Of a DNA stretch of 64,000 bases, positions 26,289 through 37,700 are shown piece after piece. This DNA is from CAZPDM01 sp964585305. GTDB taxonomy: Bacteria > Planctomycetota > Uabimicrobiia > Uabimicrobiales > JABWCH01. Under the pieces are notes generated by a model that saw only the letters and a program-made list of their open reading frames with translations, ran no database searches and was not told the DNA's origin. The translations under genes were made by a program, and so were the position numbers. The stretch's first letter is position 1. Every line of letters starts with the position of its first letter. The stretch is taken from contig CAZPDM010000008.1 in the NCBI GenBank assembly GCA_964585305.1, positions 1 through 64,000 of the forward strand. Direction: 5' to 3'.

Positions 26289-26325
26289 AAAGGCTAGGTA
26301 GGTCAACTACCTGGCCTTTATTATT
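26289..26325 (+). terminator. Terminator after the Cys-rich peptide gene
   Basis: AAAGGC-T-AGGTAG (26289-26301) pairs with CTACCT-G-GCCTTT (26307-26319) around loop GTCAA, with one mismatch, followed by ATTATTT. Confidence 0.7.
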
Positions 26326-26425
26326 TGATAGTTTTTTAAAAAAACAATTTTTAAGAAGCTAGCAAGTTTACCAAAAAAATGATATGATTATTTTAGTTTA
26401 AATTTTTTATTTCAAGGAACACTTC

Positions 26426-27862
26426 ATGGATGTAAAACTTCCTTTACCAAGCAATGATAATCATGGCAAAATATATGAATTGCCATATTATATACAACGC
26501 GAAATCCAGGCCGAATATTGGCCTACTATACTACGTCTGCTGGAAGCATATAAAAAAAACGATTTTGTAGAAAAAGGTATTGTCGCAGCAAAAGTTGGCC
26601 CAGAAGCAAATACTTTAATTCACCCTAAATACTATGCAACATATCCTTATGAATGGCCAGCTAATATGTTAAAGTCAGCACTTTTACATCATCTCCATTT
26701 ATTTCTAGAATTAGATCAATTTGAAATGACTTTAAAAGACGCCTTGCCTAATAACATACTTTTTGATGCCTACAGACCTATTTTTATTGACTTTCTTTCT
26801 TTAATAGAAACTAGCCAATTAAAAAATGAAACTTGGTTAGTTCAACAAAAGTATAGTGACTTAAGATTTTCTATTGTTGATCAAATGCTAATTCCATACT
26901 TTTTAATTCCTTTTCTAGCATATACTCGAAAGAATTATTCTTTTGGCCGCAATTTATTAAAAAATAATGTTTGCAATGGAAAAAATCCCGCGCCTAATTG
27001 GAAAAATTTAGCAATTACATTACCAGATAAGCATCCCAATTTTTTTAGAAGAACTAAAAATTTAATAAAATGGTGGTTAACTCGTCCAAAAGAATTAAAA
27101 TTTGTTTTTCAAAGTCGTAAATTAATAACAGAATATCGTAAATCATCCCTTACATTTAGAAAATATATCGAAAACTTAATTGAACTAGTTAAATCTTTAT
27201 CTGTTACACCTTCACGCAGTCCCTACCTTTCTTATTATGATGAAAAAAAGGAATGTTTTGAACTAGAAAATTGGCAATCTTGGCCAAATAAACAAAAATC
27301 AATAGCCCAAATTTTACGAAAATATTCTCCGCAGCAAGTATTAGATGTTGGGGCCAATACAGGCTGGTTTAGTAAACTTGCAGCTCACTTAGGTTCTAAA
27401 GTTATTGCTTTTGACTTGGATGAATCTTGTATGGATGATTTATTTTTATATGCAGAAGAAAATCAAGCAGAAATACTTCCTCTTGTCTTATCTTTTGATG
27501 ATTTGTCAGAAGCAAATATTCTTGATACTAATATATTTATTCCTACACATAAACGCCTTGCTAGTGATATGGTTCTATGTTTAGGACTTGTTCATCACCT
27601 AGTTTTAGGTTTAGGAAAACCTTTAAATTATGTTTTAGATACATTACTTCCCTTAGTAAAAAAACATTTAGTATTAGAATTTGTTTCTTTAGAAGATGAA
27701 AAAATCTGTGGAGAACCTACCTTTTTCCCAAATTTATCCCAATTTTCTGCAAAAAATTATCATCAAGATATTGTGATAGAATGGGGAAAACAACATTTTT
27801 CTAATTATGAAATTTTGCCTTCTCACCCAGAAAGTCGCAGCATTCTGTTATTTAGCAAATAG
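26426..27862 (+). CDS. Class I SAM-dependent methyltransferase
   Basis: A 478-aa protein. Residues about 1-285 are a helical domain specific to this type. The C-terminal Rossmann-like domain has motif I VLDVGANTGWFS, an acidic loop at VIAFDLDE and a post-motif LGLVHHL. The substrate is unknown; the large N-terminal domain may bind a protein or glycan. AAGGA stands 7 bases before ATG 26426. It is probably monocistronic, since a promoter-like sequence and a hairpin separate it from the pseudopilin genes. Confidence 0.8.
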   Translation: MDVKLPLPSNDNHGKIYELPYYIQREIQAEYWPTILRLLEAYKKNDFVEKGIVAAKVGPEANTLIHPKYYATYPYEWPANMLKSALLHHLHLFLELDQFEMTLKDALPNNILFDAYRPIFIDFLSLIETSQLKNETWLVQQKYSDLRFSIVDQMLIPYFLIPFLAYTRKNYSFGRNLLKNNVCNGKNPAPNWKNLAITLPDKHPNFFRRTKNLIKWWLTRPKELKFVFQSRKLITEYRKSSLTFRKYIENLIELVKSLSVTPSRSPYLSYYDEKKECFELENWQSWPNKQKSIAQILRKYSPQQVLDVGANTGWFSKLAAHLGSKVIAFDLDESCMDDLFLYAEENQAEILPLVLSFDDLSEANILDTNIFIPTHKRLASDMVLCLGLVHHLVLGLGKPLNYVLDTLLPLVKKHLVLEFVSLEDEKICGEPTFFPNLSQFSAKNYHQDIVIEWGKQHFSNYEILPSHPESRSILLFSK

Positions 27863-27863
27863 C

Positions 27864-27933
27864 TTGACAAATTTTCAAAAATTAGTAATAATCTTTAACC
27901 ATTGGCAACAACTTTTTTCTTGGTTGTTGCCAA
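27864..27933 (+). promoter_or_regulatory. Candidate promoter and leader hairpin before the pseudopilin genes
   Basis: TTGACA (27864-27869) and TAATAA (27886-27891) are 16 bases apart. A perfect 11-bp stem TTGGCAACAAC (27902-27912) with 27923-27933 lies just after the expected start. The stem may instead terminate the methyltransferase transcript. Confidence 0.4.
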
Positions 27934-27979
27934 ACATACCTAAAAAATTTTTGTAAAATTTTAGGAGGGAAAATATAAT

Positions 27980-28345
27980 ATGTACCATAGCTTATCTCGA
28001 CATCGTGGTGTTTCTTTGTTAGAAGTGTTAGTAGCTGTTGCAATTTTAGCAGTTTTATTTATGGCAATGTTTATTACCATGCAACAATCACTCCTTACAT
28101 CTGAAAATTCTCGTCTTAATACTAGACTACAAAAATTTGTTCAACAAATTATGGAAGAAATTAGTGCCGATGTTTATACAAATATTCCAAACTGGAATAA
28201 TAAAACCATCAATTATCAAGGGCTTACTGCTAACATTATTGTAAATGATTTTGCCGTTGATATTAAGCAAATTACAGTTTATGCCACTGTTCAAGGAAGA
28301 GAACAACCTGTACTATTAGTTTCTACTTTACGAGCAAAGAGTTAA
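27980..28345 (+). CDS. Prepilin-type protein (pseudopilin) 1
   Basis: A 121-aa protein with a class III signal: short basic leader (MYHSLSRHRG), cleavage after Gly10, then VSLLEVLVAVAILAVL with the conserved Glu at +5. The C-terminal domain is small and similar to minor pseudopilins (GspI/GspJ or PilV types). AGGAGGG lies upstream. It begins a row of four same-strand genes, two pseudopilins then an ABC transporter, with gaps of 3, 11 and 6 bases, so they are probably one operon. Confidence 0.88.
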   Translation: MYHSLSRHRGVSLLEVLVAVAILAVLFMAMFITMQQSLLTSENSRLNTRLQKFVQQIMEEISADVYTNIPNWNNKTINYQGLTANIIVNDFAVDIKQITVYATVQGREQPVLLVSTLRAKS

Positions 28346-28348
28346 ACT

Positions 28349-28975
28349 ATGAAAAAAACACAATCATCTGGTATGAGTTTAGTTGAAATTTTAATCAGTA
28401 CTACTATTTTAGCAATGGTAGCAACAACAGTCTTCATGAGTATGATAAAAACAACTCGTACCTGGAATACAAACGCTCAAGAAATATCTGCAAATTCTAA
28501 GCTCCAATTAGGACTCACTGCATGTTCACAAGACCTTATCCGAGCTAAATATAGTAGTGTTGTACTAGCTGCTGGTACAACATTTGATAGCATCAAATTT
28601 TCTGGAAACATACAATATACAAAAACTGGAGTATTATTTGATGGTGGAGAATATGTAGATCATTCTATTCGCTACATTGTAAAAACTGAATCCGGAAAAG
28701 CTAGCCTTTATCGCCAATTGCTTAATGCTTCTGGTACTGTTGTGAAAGAAAGAAATTTAGTATATGGTTTGGCAACAACGCTCGATAGCACAAAAACAGG
28801 TGATGAAGCTTGGAAGCAAAAGCCATTTGCTTTAAAAATATACACTGATGCAACAACAGGAAATAACCAAATTTATATTTATATACGGTTAGATCCTAGC
28901 CTTTATACCACAAAAGACTCTCGAGTTCTTAGCAATCGATTAGAATTAGTAACTAAAGTTTTTATTAGAGGATAA
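28349..28975 (+). CDS. Prepilin-type protein (pseudopilin) 2
   Basis: A 208-aa protein with leader MKKTQSSG, cleavage after Gly8, then MSLVEILISTTILAMVATTV with Glu at +5. The C-terminal domain resembles GspJ/PilW-type minor pseudopilins (DLIRAKYSS, SIRYIVKTESGKASLYRQ). It starts 3 bases after the first pseudopilin stop without a good ribosome binding site of its own, suggesting translational coupling. It may work with the PilM-PilN protein encoded at 2 kb; that link is inferred. Confidence 0.88.
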   Translation: MKKTQSSGMSLVEILISTTILAMVATTVFMSMIKTTRTWNTNAQEISANSKLQLGLTACSQDLIRAKYSSVVLAAGTTFDSIKFSGNIQYTKTGVLFDGGEYVDHSIRYIVKTESGKASLYRQLLNASGTVVKERNLVYGLATTLDSTKTGDEAWKQKPFALKIYTDATTGNNQIYIYIRLDPSLYTTKDSRVLSNRLELVTKVFIRG

Positions 28976-28986
28976 CTTTTAAAATT

Positions 28987-30183
28987 ATGCAAGAATTGAT
29001 TGAAACAATTGCTTTATCTAAAGAATTTCGTGATTTTTGGGGAAGAGTAAAAGTCAAAGCATTAGATCGCCTCAATCTTAAAGTATATCGAGGTGAAATA
29101 TTTGGCTTATTAGGTCCAAATGGTTCGGGAAAAACAACCACCATAAAATTACTTTTGGGGTTGTTATTCCCAACCAGCGGTAAAATAAAAATACTTGGAA
29201 AATCTCCGCATAACATAGAAAATAAAAAATATATAGGTTTTCTCCCTGAGGAAACCTATCTTTATCCTTATCAAAATGCTGAAGAGTCTTTGTTTTTCTA
29301 TGGCCGTTTATTTGGTCTTTCTCAAAATTTATGTCGTAAACGTGTACAAGATCTATTAGAAATGGTTGGATTGACAAAAGCACGTTCTCGGCCTTTAAAA
29401 GAATATTCTAAAGGTATGGCTCGTAGAATTGGAATTGCTCAAGCTCTTATCAATGATCCTGAGCTAATTTTTTTAGATGAACCTACTACTGGCTTAGATC
29501 CTATTGGAACAAAAGAAATAAAAGACTTAATCGTTCATTTAAAAAAATGTGGAAAAACTATTATTCTTTGCAGCCATCTTTTATCTGATGTAGAAGATAT
29601 ATGCGACCGTGTCGCCATTCTTTATGGTGGTAAAGTACGTTGTGAAGGAACTATTTCAGATTTATTAACCAAACACCAAACAACTCAAATTTCTCTTGAT
29701 GGAATTACTGAAGAGAAACTTCAAGAACTGTCTAATTGGTTGCAAAAACAAAACATCTTTGCAACATTAGAACGTCCAAAAGAACGATTAGAAAGTTTCT
29801 TTTTACGTGTTGTACAAGAAGCTAGGACTCAACAAATTCCTACATCTGGAGCAGAGGCTGGGAAAATTATGACAGGGCTTTTTTCTACTCAAAACCTCAC
29901 AAATTCTAAGAATACTACTAATGATGTCATCAATCAACTACTCCATTCTGAATCAGATAATAATATTGTTCAAAATGCCTCAGAAAAAACTCCATCTACT
30001 TTAGAAGTAATAAAAGAACCAGAAAGCACTTTTCTTCAACAACTACTTACTCAACAAAAGAAAATTCAAGAAAACACTACTACTAAATCTTTAGAAGTAT
30101 CATCAGAATCAACAGTTGAAAGACAATCTATATTGAATCAACTACTTCCAGAAACAGAACAAAATAAAAATGGCCAAAGGTAG
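28987..30183 (+). CDS. ABC-2 type exporter ATPase with long C-terminal tail
   Basis: A 398-aa protein. Residues 1-225 are a standard ABC-2/Nat-type ATPase: Walker A GPNGSGKTT, signature YSKGMARRIGIAQAL, Walker B LIFLDEPTTGLD and switch His in CSHLL. Residues about 230-280 match the usual accessory domain. The last 120 residues are low-complexity and hold three spaced NQLL/QQLL motifs (VINQLL, FLQQLL, ILNQLL), a tail not typical of the family. It pairs with the permease that starts 6 bases downstream and follows the pseudopilins by 11 bases. Confidence 0.92.
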   Translation: MQELIETIALSKEFRDFWGRVKVKALDRLNLKVYRGEIFGLLGPNGSGKTTTIKLLLGLLFPTSGKIKILGKSPHNIENKKYIGFLPEETYLYPYQNAEESLFFYGRLFGLSQNLCRKRVQDLLEMVGLTKARSRPLKEYSKGMARRIGIAQALINDPELIFLDEPTTGLDPIGTKEIKDLIVHLKKCGKTIILCSHLLSDVEDICDRVAILYGGKVRCEGTISDLLTKHQTTQISLDGITEEKLQELSNWLQKQNIFATLERPKERLESFFLRVVQEARTQQIPTSGAEAGKIMTGLFSTQNLTNSKNTTNDVINQLLHSESDNNIVQNASEKTPSTLEVIKEPESTFLQQLLTQQKKIQENTTTKSLEVSSESTVERQSILNQLLPETEQNKNGQR

Positions 30184-30189
30184 TTAATT

Positions 30190-31551
30190 ATGCAAAACAT
30201 ATTTATCATTGCCCAAAAATTTTTACAAGAAGCACGCAGAAATAATGGAATTATAAGTGCAATTTTTACAGTAGTTTTGTTATTATTAATTATCCCCTTT
30301 GGGCTTAAAAGCGATGATACATTAAAAAGTCATCTACAATTAGTACTAAACTATAGTTTATCAATTTTAGCCATGCTAGTTTATGGAATTAGCCTTTTTT
30401 TCTCTGTCCATTCTTTTAATAAAGAAATTAAAACAAAACAATATTACTTACTAGAAGTAAAACCATTGCAACGGTGGGAATTTTACTGGGGAAAATTCTT
30501 TGGTGTTGCAATGCTTAATGCTTTACTTTTGCTAATTTTTGGAAGTATTGTATATGGACTATTATTTTATTGGAAATCTTCTCAAGGAACACAAGCAGAA
30601 CAAGAAAAAATATCCGAAGAACTTTTTATTCCATATAGCAGCATTTTGCCAAATGATTATTCTGCTGAAATTGAACAACAAGTCATTATAGAATTTGAAA
30701 AAGATAAAAGAGAAAATGTACTTCCAGATGATTTAGATGAACGTTCTTATAAAAGAAAACTTCGTAAAAAGTTTGAACTTCAACAACAAGTTGTTTTATA
30801 TAACTATACCAAAAACTGGATATTTCAAAATATTCCACCTCATTTCCGTAATTCATCTACGCAACTTAAAATACGTTACAAATTTTTTGCTGCAGAAGCC
30901 CCTATGGGATATTTGTGCGAAGTAAACTGGCAGATAGGTCGGGGAGCCTCCCAATATATATACCGTGCAAAGGTTAAACCAGAAGAATATTATGAATTTT
31001 CTATTCCTAGCAGTACAATACAAACAGATCACACTTTAGAAATTCGTTTTTTTAATACTGATCCAAAAGCTGGTGTAATATTTTTTCCCCCACAGGAAGA
31101 TATTGAATTACTATATCCAAATGGATATTTTATAGTAAATTATTTTAATGGTTTATTGTTAATTTATTTTATAAGTTGCTTCTTAGCAGCAACAGGTTTG
31201 TTTGCCGCTACTTTTTTGGATTTTTCTGTTGCCCTACTTTTTGGATTGTGCATTTTATTATTAGGAAGTGCGGCAGGGTTTATTCTTGAAATACTACCAA
31301 ACTTTTCAAATTTACAACCAGAACACAGCATTTTTTCAATGTTTTCCGCAATCTTTCTCAAAATACTTTATGGAGTTATTCCAAATTTTTCTGAATACTC
31401 CCCTCAAGATGCACTATCTTCTGGACGTTTGATTTCATGGACTACAACAATCTATAGTTTTTTTAATCTAATTATAATAAGAACTGGAATTATTGGAGTT
31501 TTAGGTTGTTTAATATTTTCAAATAGAGAAATTGGTCGCCCAACAATATAA
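30190..31551 (+). CDS. ABC-2 type exporter permease with large soluble insert
   Basis: A 453-aa protein. Helices lie near 20-37, 52-74 and 95-125. A hydrophilic insert of about 180 residues (130-310) follows, beginning with charged Glu/Lys sequence. Helices near 320-342, 347-370 and 425-445 complete it. The FKEIKTKQYYLLEVKPLQR stretch after helix 2 is characteristic of ABC-2 permeases. The insert probably lies outside the cytoplasm. The substrate is unknown. Confidence 0.85.
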   Translation: MQNIFIIAQKFLQEARRNNGIISAIFTVVLLLLIIPFGLKSDDTLKSHLQLVLNYSLSILAMLVYGISLFFSVHSFNKEIKTKQYYLLEVKPLQRWEFYWGKFFGVAMLNALLLLIFGSIVYGLLFYWKSSQGTQAEQEKISEELFIPYSSILPNDYSAEIEQQVIIEFEKDKRENVLPDDLDERSYKRKLRKKFELQQQVVLYNYTKNWIFQNIPPHFRNSSTQLKIRYKFFAAEAPMGYLCEVNWQIGRGASQYIYRAKVKPEEYYEFSIPSSTIQTDHTLEIRFFNTDPKAGVIFFPPQEDIELLYPNGYFIVNYFNGLLLIYFISCFLAATGLFAATFLDFSVALLFGLCILLLGSAAGFILEILPNFSNLQPEHSIFSMFSAIFLKILYGVIPNFSEYSPQDALSSGRLISWTTTIYSFFNLIIIRTGIIGVLGCLIFSNREIGRPTI

Positions 31552-31633
31552 GCCATCCTAAAGTTGATACAAAATTTGCGGAAAAAATCTTGCTAAAGAT
31601 ATAAATTTTTAGTAAAATACAAATATATAAACA

Positions 31634-31653
31634 GCTTGCCGAGATCGGCAAGC
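31634..31653. promoter_or_regulatory. Perfect 20-bp palindrome upstream of the giant TPR gene
   Basis: GCTTGCCGA and TCGGCAAGC flank a central GA. It lacks a T-run, lies 58 bases before the start codon and is the only GC-rich part of this intergenic region. It could be an operator or a leader stem-loop. Confidence 0.45.
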
Positions 31654-31711
31654 ACGAATTTTCCATTGAGATTTATTAAAGTTTCTGTTAACTAAAATCG
31701 GGAGAATGCGT

Positions 31712-34700
31712 ATGCCTTTAACTGAAACGGCACTTAAGCAAATAACTGAAGCCTTTAAAAGTAATCCTAAGGATAATACGGCTTTTAAAGCCTTAGAAAC
31801 AGAATACTCTCAATCCCAAAGCCGGAAAAAGCTTTTAGAACTATATTTATGTCGCGCTGAAGCAATAAAAAATGAAGATGCTCCAAAAGCTGCCGATCTT
31901 TTTTTTAAGAGTGGCGAAATCCAGGAAAAAGAGTTAGGTGAAAAAGAAGCAGCACGAACATCCTATCAAACTGCATTCCAATTACAACCTCGACAAAAAA
32001 ACTATGGAGAAGTACTGATCAATCTTTATACCAATGAAAGTAATTGGAATAAGTGCTTAGAAGTACTCCGAAGACAATTAGAAATTGCTAGCAAAAATGA
32101 TGAGAAAATTTCCTTGCTTGGGAAAATCGCAGAAATCTTTCGTGATCGAGTATTAAATGTAAATGAATCAAAAAAATATTTTCGACAGATATTAGAAATT
32201 GACTCACGAAATCAAGAGGCATTAAATTCTCTTGATAAACTATATACTAAAGATAAACAATGGGTAGAACTTTTAGAAATATGTCAGATTGGTTTTAAAA
32301 ATAGTTCCGATACTGTAAGTAAAATCAAATGGTTGGAACGATGTGGAAATACTTGTATAGAAATACCTGATTTAGCAAAAGCAATATCTTTTTTTAATCA
32401 AATTATAGACATTGCGCCAGATAATCTGACAACTTTAAAACGACTAGAAAACCTTCATATTACTCAAAAAAATTGGCCAGAATTAATTGCAATTTTACAA
32501 AAGCAACTTAAGTTTTATCCTAAACCTGAGGAGAAAAACAAGCTATTACTTCATATCGCTCAAACATGGCAAGAGCAGCTTACAAATCTTAGCGAAGCAA
32601 TTAAATTTTATGAACAATCTTTAGCTTGTGAAGAAACAGATAGCATACTTAAAACTTTAGAGAGTAACTATATTGCCCAAAAAAATTGGGTAAAATTATC
32701 TGACATTTACGAACGACAATCCAAACGAACCCAAGATATTGCTATCCAAAATGATCTTTATTGCAAAATAGGAAAACTCGCAAAAGATGAATTACAAGAT
32801 ATAGCTAAAGCTATACGTTGGTACAAAACAGCTCAAGAGCAAAATCCTAAAAACATAGATCTGCTGCGAATTCTGCAAGAACTTTATAAAAAAGCTAATG
32901 ACTATAAAAAATTAGAAGAAGTATACCGTTTAGAAATCGAATTACTTGATGAGAAAAATGAGAGTGATAAAATTACAATCTTTTATAAAATTGCAGAAAT
33001 ATATCGCGACTTAAAAGATCCTAAAACACAAGCAAATATTTATGAAGAAGTTATTCAAAAATATCCATCTCATTATCCTACGATTGAAAATCTCAAAGCA
33101 ATTTATACTAATTTAGCAAATTATCCAGCTTTGATAAAAATATTACAACATGAAATTAGTTTAAAAGCAGGAAAATCAAGCGCAATTCCAGTTTATTTAG
33201 TCACAGCAGAAATCTGGAAAGAAAAGCTAAATAATGAATCCAAAACAATTGAATGCTTTGAAGAAATAATAAAAATCGATCCTTCCCGACTAGACATCCA
33301 GCAAAAACTTTATGAATATTACAATCGCGTAAAAAACTATAATCAAGTTATTATTTCTTTACAAAATATTTTGTTATACGATCCTAAAAAAGCAGAAGAT
33401 AGTTACTTAGAAATAGCCACTCTTTATCGAGATAATATCAAAAATATTGAGCAAGCTATCATTAATTTTCGAAATGTTTTAAAGGTCAATCCTCATCAAA
33501 TTATAGCAATAAAAGCCTTAGCTAATCTTTACGAAGAACAAAAATCTTGGGCAGAATATTTAGAAATGATCCAAAAGCGATTGGAACTTTCTTTAAATAT
33601 TGAAGAAAGTATTTCTCTATATTTTGCAATGTGTAAAGTCGCACGATTACAAAATCAAGCTGGTGCAGAAGAAAAAAGCCTCTTAGATATTTTATCCCTG
33701 CAATTTAATCAACGACAGGCATTAGAAGACTTAAAAATTCTTTATAAAAATCAAAAAAACTGGGAAAAATATGTACATGTTTTAGAACGCGAAGCGCAAT
33801 TTTTTGCATGGCCTTTAAATGAACTATTTACAATTTATACTAACATCAGCCAAGTATATGAAAAAGAATTAAAAGATTTTCATAAATCTATCTACTTTTA
33901 TGAAAAAGCATTATTATTATTTCCAAATAGTTTGGAAACATTAACTGAGCTAGAACGGCTTTATACCCAAGATAAAAACTATCGCAATATTATTCGTATC
34001 AAAGAAAAAATAACTGAACTCTCCCACGAACCAGGATTAATTGCAGATAACTACTATAAAATTGGAGAAATATATCTTGAACAATTGCAGGAACAAGAAA
34101 ATGCAATTGATTCGTTTGAACGTGTAGTTGCTGCTTGTCCAGAAAATATCTCTTCTTGGCAAAAATTAGAAATCCTTTATCAAAAACATCAGAAATACGA
34201 AAAATTAGCAAACTGCTATTTTAAACAAGGACAGCTTTCTGAAAACATTTCAGAAAAAATCGAACGATTTATTAAATGCGGCCAGCTATACGAAGAAAAA
34301 CTTCATAATATCGAATTAGCAATTTTTTACTATGAAGAAGTGCTTCATTGTGATTCAAAAAATTTGATTGCTATTGAACGACTGATGAAGTTATACCAAC
34401 TCAAACAACAATGGCTAGAACTATGCACAATCTATCAAAAGAAAATCACTAACACTGACGAAAATCAAGATATTATTCGTTTGTGCTTTGAATTAGCCAG
34501 TTTGTATAGGGATAAATTACATTCTCCTCACAAAGCAATTGAAATCTATAATAAAATTTTAGAGTTGGATTTCTCCGAATTAGAAGCTATCAATGGGTTA
34601 AAAGAAGTTTATAGTCAATTAGAAAAATACGATTGCCTCGAAAAAATTACTAAAACAGAGTGCAGTCTTACAGATGATTCGAATAAAAAACAAGAACTCT

Positions 34701-37700
34701 TAATGCAAATGGGACAAATTTGCGAAGAAAAATTGTTTGACTATCCTATAGCAATTTCTCATTATGAAGCTGTTTTGCAACATAATCCCCAATCCCTTGA
34801 TGCCATATTAGCATTACGTAGATTATATTACAAGATACAAGACTATCCACAAGTTGTTGCAACTATAAACGACGAATTGCAATTTACAGATAGCGGAGAA
34901 AAACACATTTCTCTCTTATTTGAAAAAGCAAATATTTGTCAAAATAGACTGATAGATTTAGAAACTGCAATTGAATCTTACGAAAAAATTTTAACCATTG
35001 ATCCTAGTAATCACGCTGCTTATCGAGAAATTTTTTCTATCCATTACCAACAAAATTCATACGCACAAGCAGTCATTATTCTTGAGCGCGAAATTCCTAA
35101 TTCCTCCGAAGATAAGCAAAAAGAATTATGGACACAATCGGCTAAAATTCGCGATGAAAAACTTGATGATGCTACAAATAGTAAAATTTGTTTACAACAA
35201 GCACTTGCAATAGATATTACTTATGAACCAGCACGTAACTATCTTGAAATTTTACATCATCGCCTTCAAGAATGGCCGGAACTCATTCAGCATTATCAAC
35301 AAGAACTAGAATTTGCAAATAATGAAGAACGCAAAGCAGAACTTCTATATAATATCGGTAGGCTCTTAGAAGATAAACTCAATCAGCACGAACAGGCTTT
35401 AGCTTATTATCATAATGTGGTTCAAATCCAACCCCACAATCTTATAACAATAAAAAATATTCAAAAAATTTATCTAGAACATCAACAGTATTTAGAACTT
35501 TTAGATACATACCAAAAAGAATTAGCAGTACCAGAAATCGAATCAGAACGTAGAATTTGGGTTCTACTTACCTGCGCAGAATTACAGCGATACTATCTTG
35601 AAGACTATGTAGGTGCAATCCAAAATTATCTTGCGGTTATAGAGATCGAGCTAGATCCTAACAATTTACAAGCTATACGTGGGTTACAAGAACTTTATGA
35701 AAAAAGCGGGCAATACAATGATGTTCAAAATATGCTTTTTAAAGAGTTGGAACTTCAAAAAGACAGTAACCGCTTAATTATGGTACATCTTCAATTAGCT
35801 TGTTTGATGGAAGAAAAACTAGGAAGTCTGGATGTTGCGATTGAACACTTTTCTGAAGCACATCTTTCACGTCCTAGCAATATGCCAATTTTACAAAGAC
35901 TCAAAAAACTTTTACATACGTGTAAACGTTGGGAAGCATATACAGAACTCGTCGAAAAAGAAATTCTGCTTTGCCAACAACCTTTAGATCGTCTTCCTTT
36001 ACATAAAGATCTACAAGATGTTTATGATAGAGAGCTGAATTTGTTAGATAAAGCAATTACTCATGGAGAAGCTGCATTAACAATTCACGAAGATGATTTA
36101 GACACTATAATTAAACTTGAATCCCAATATCAACGGACAAATGCTGCAAAGAAATTGGTAGAAACATTCCAACGGGAATCAAACTTATGGGATTCTCTCC
36201 CAGAGAGGTTAGTTTTCTTGCATAGCGAAAGTGGCAAATTATTGATGAATGTTCTACAAGATTTGCCAACCGCAAATGAATGTTTTGATAAAGTAATCAA
36301 ACTTGATCCTACAAATAAAGATGCTATTGCGGCTTTAATACAAATTCGTACACAACTGAAATGGTGGCCAGACTTAATTAACATATATGAATATTCAGCA
36401 AAAATCACTAAAAACCCAGAAGAAATTATTACTTTACATCTAAAAATCGGGGAACTTTGGGAGAAAGAATTACAAAACGATTCCAAAGCACTACTTTCTT
36501 ATCAAATTGTTTATACATTGGATAACAAGAATTATTCAGCTGTTAATGGAATGCGAAAAATCTTTGAACGTGAAAAACGTTGGGGAGATGCAATCGAATT
36601 TCTCAATGTAGAAGTACAACTTGTTGATGATAAGAAAAAACCGCCATTATATCTCAAGATGGGAGAATATTGGGAAGAAAAACTCAATATGCTACATCAA
36701 GCATCTACTTGCTACCTCAAAGTTATGGGGCATGGATTCCACCGTCCTACGGCTGAAAGAATAATGCGTATTCAAGAAAAAGTTGGCGATTATTCTGGTT
36801 TAGCAGAAATTATAGAACGTGACATTAGCGTAACACAAAAACCAGAAGAAGTCTTACCCAAGTTATTAAAATTAGGACATATCTTTTGGAAAAACTTAAA
36901 CAACCAAGAAGCAGCAATTGATAAATATAGTTCAGCTCTTAAAATTGATAAAAAACAAATGGAATGTTTGGACGCACTTGAAGAGCTTTTTACTATACAA
37001 AAAAAATGGAAAAAACTCATCCAAATCCTAAACTTTAAGCGTGATGCTGTTACTGATCCGGAAGCTCTCACAAAAATATACCTGCAACTTGGGGAAATCT
37101 ATGATGCGCAATTGCACATTGGAAATCAAGCCATCAAACATTACGAATGTGCAATGGAATTAGCTCCACATAATCTTGATATTATCCATATCTTACAAAG
37201 ACTCTATAAAGAATGGGGATACTATAAAAAGTTGATCCCATTGTATCAAAAAGAAATCCTGATTATCAACAATGCTAATAATAACAATAAGATTGATAAT
37301 TATGATAATTCTCGAATACTTTATCTTTATGGACAAATTGCAGAATGTTGGGAAAGAAGACTATTTGAAGACGAACAATCCATTCGAGCTTATGAAAAAT
37401 TTGCAGAACTTGATCCTGAAAACTTTGTCCCCATACGAGCCTTAGCAAGGCTTTACAAACGTTGCCAATATTGGGATAAAATGATTATTGTCTATGAACG
37501 TTTGATAGCCGAAGCATTAAAGAATGAAAATTTTGAAGAAGCAATTGAATTATTATTAGATATTGGTAACATGTACCGAGATGACGTTAATAAACCAGAA
37601 GAAGCTATTCAATCATTCTGTAAAGTTTTGGAACTTGAACCCGCTCACTCTGAAGCATTGCAATCTCTAGAAAAACTTTATAAAAGCCTTAATAAACCAC

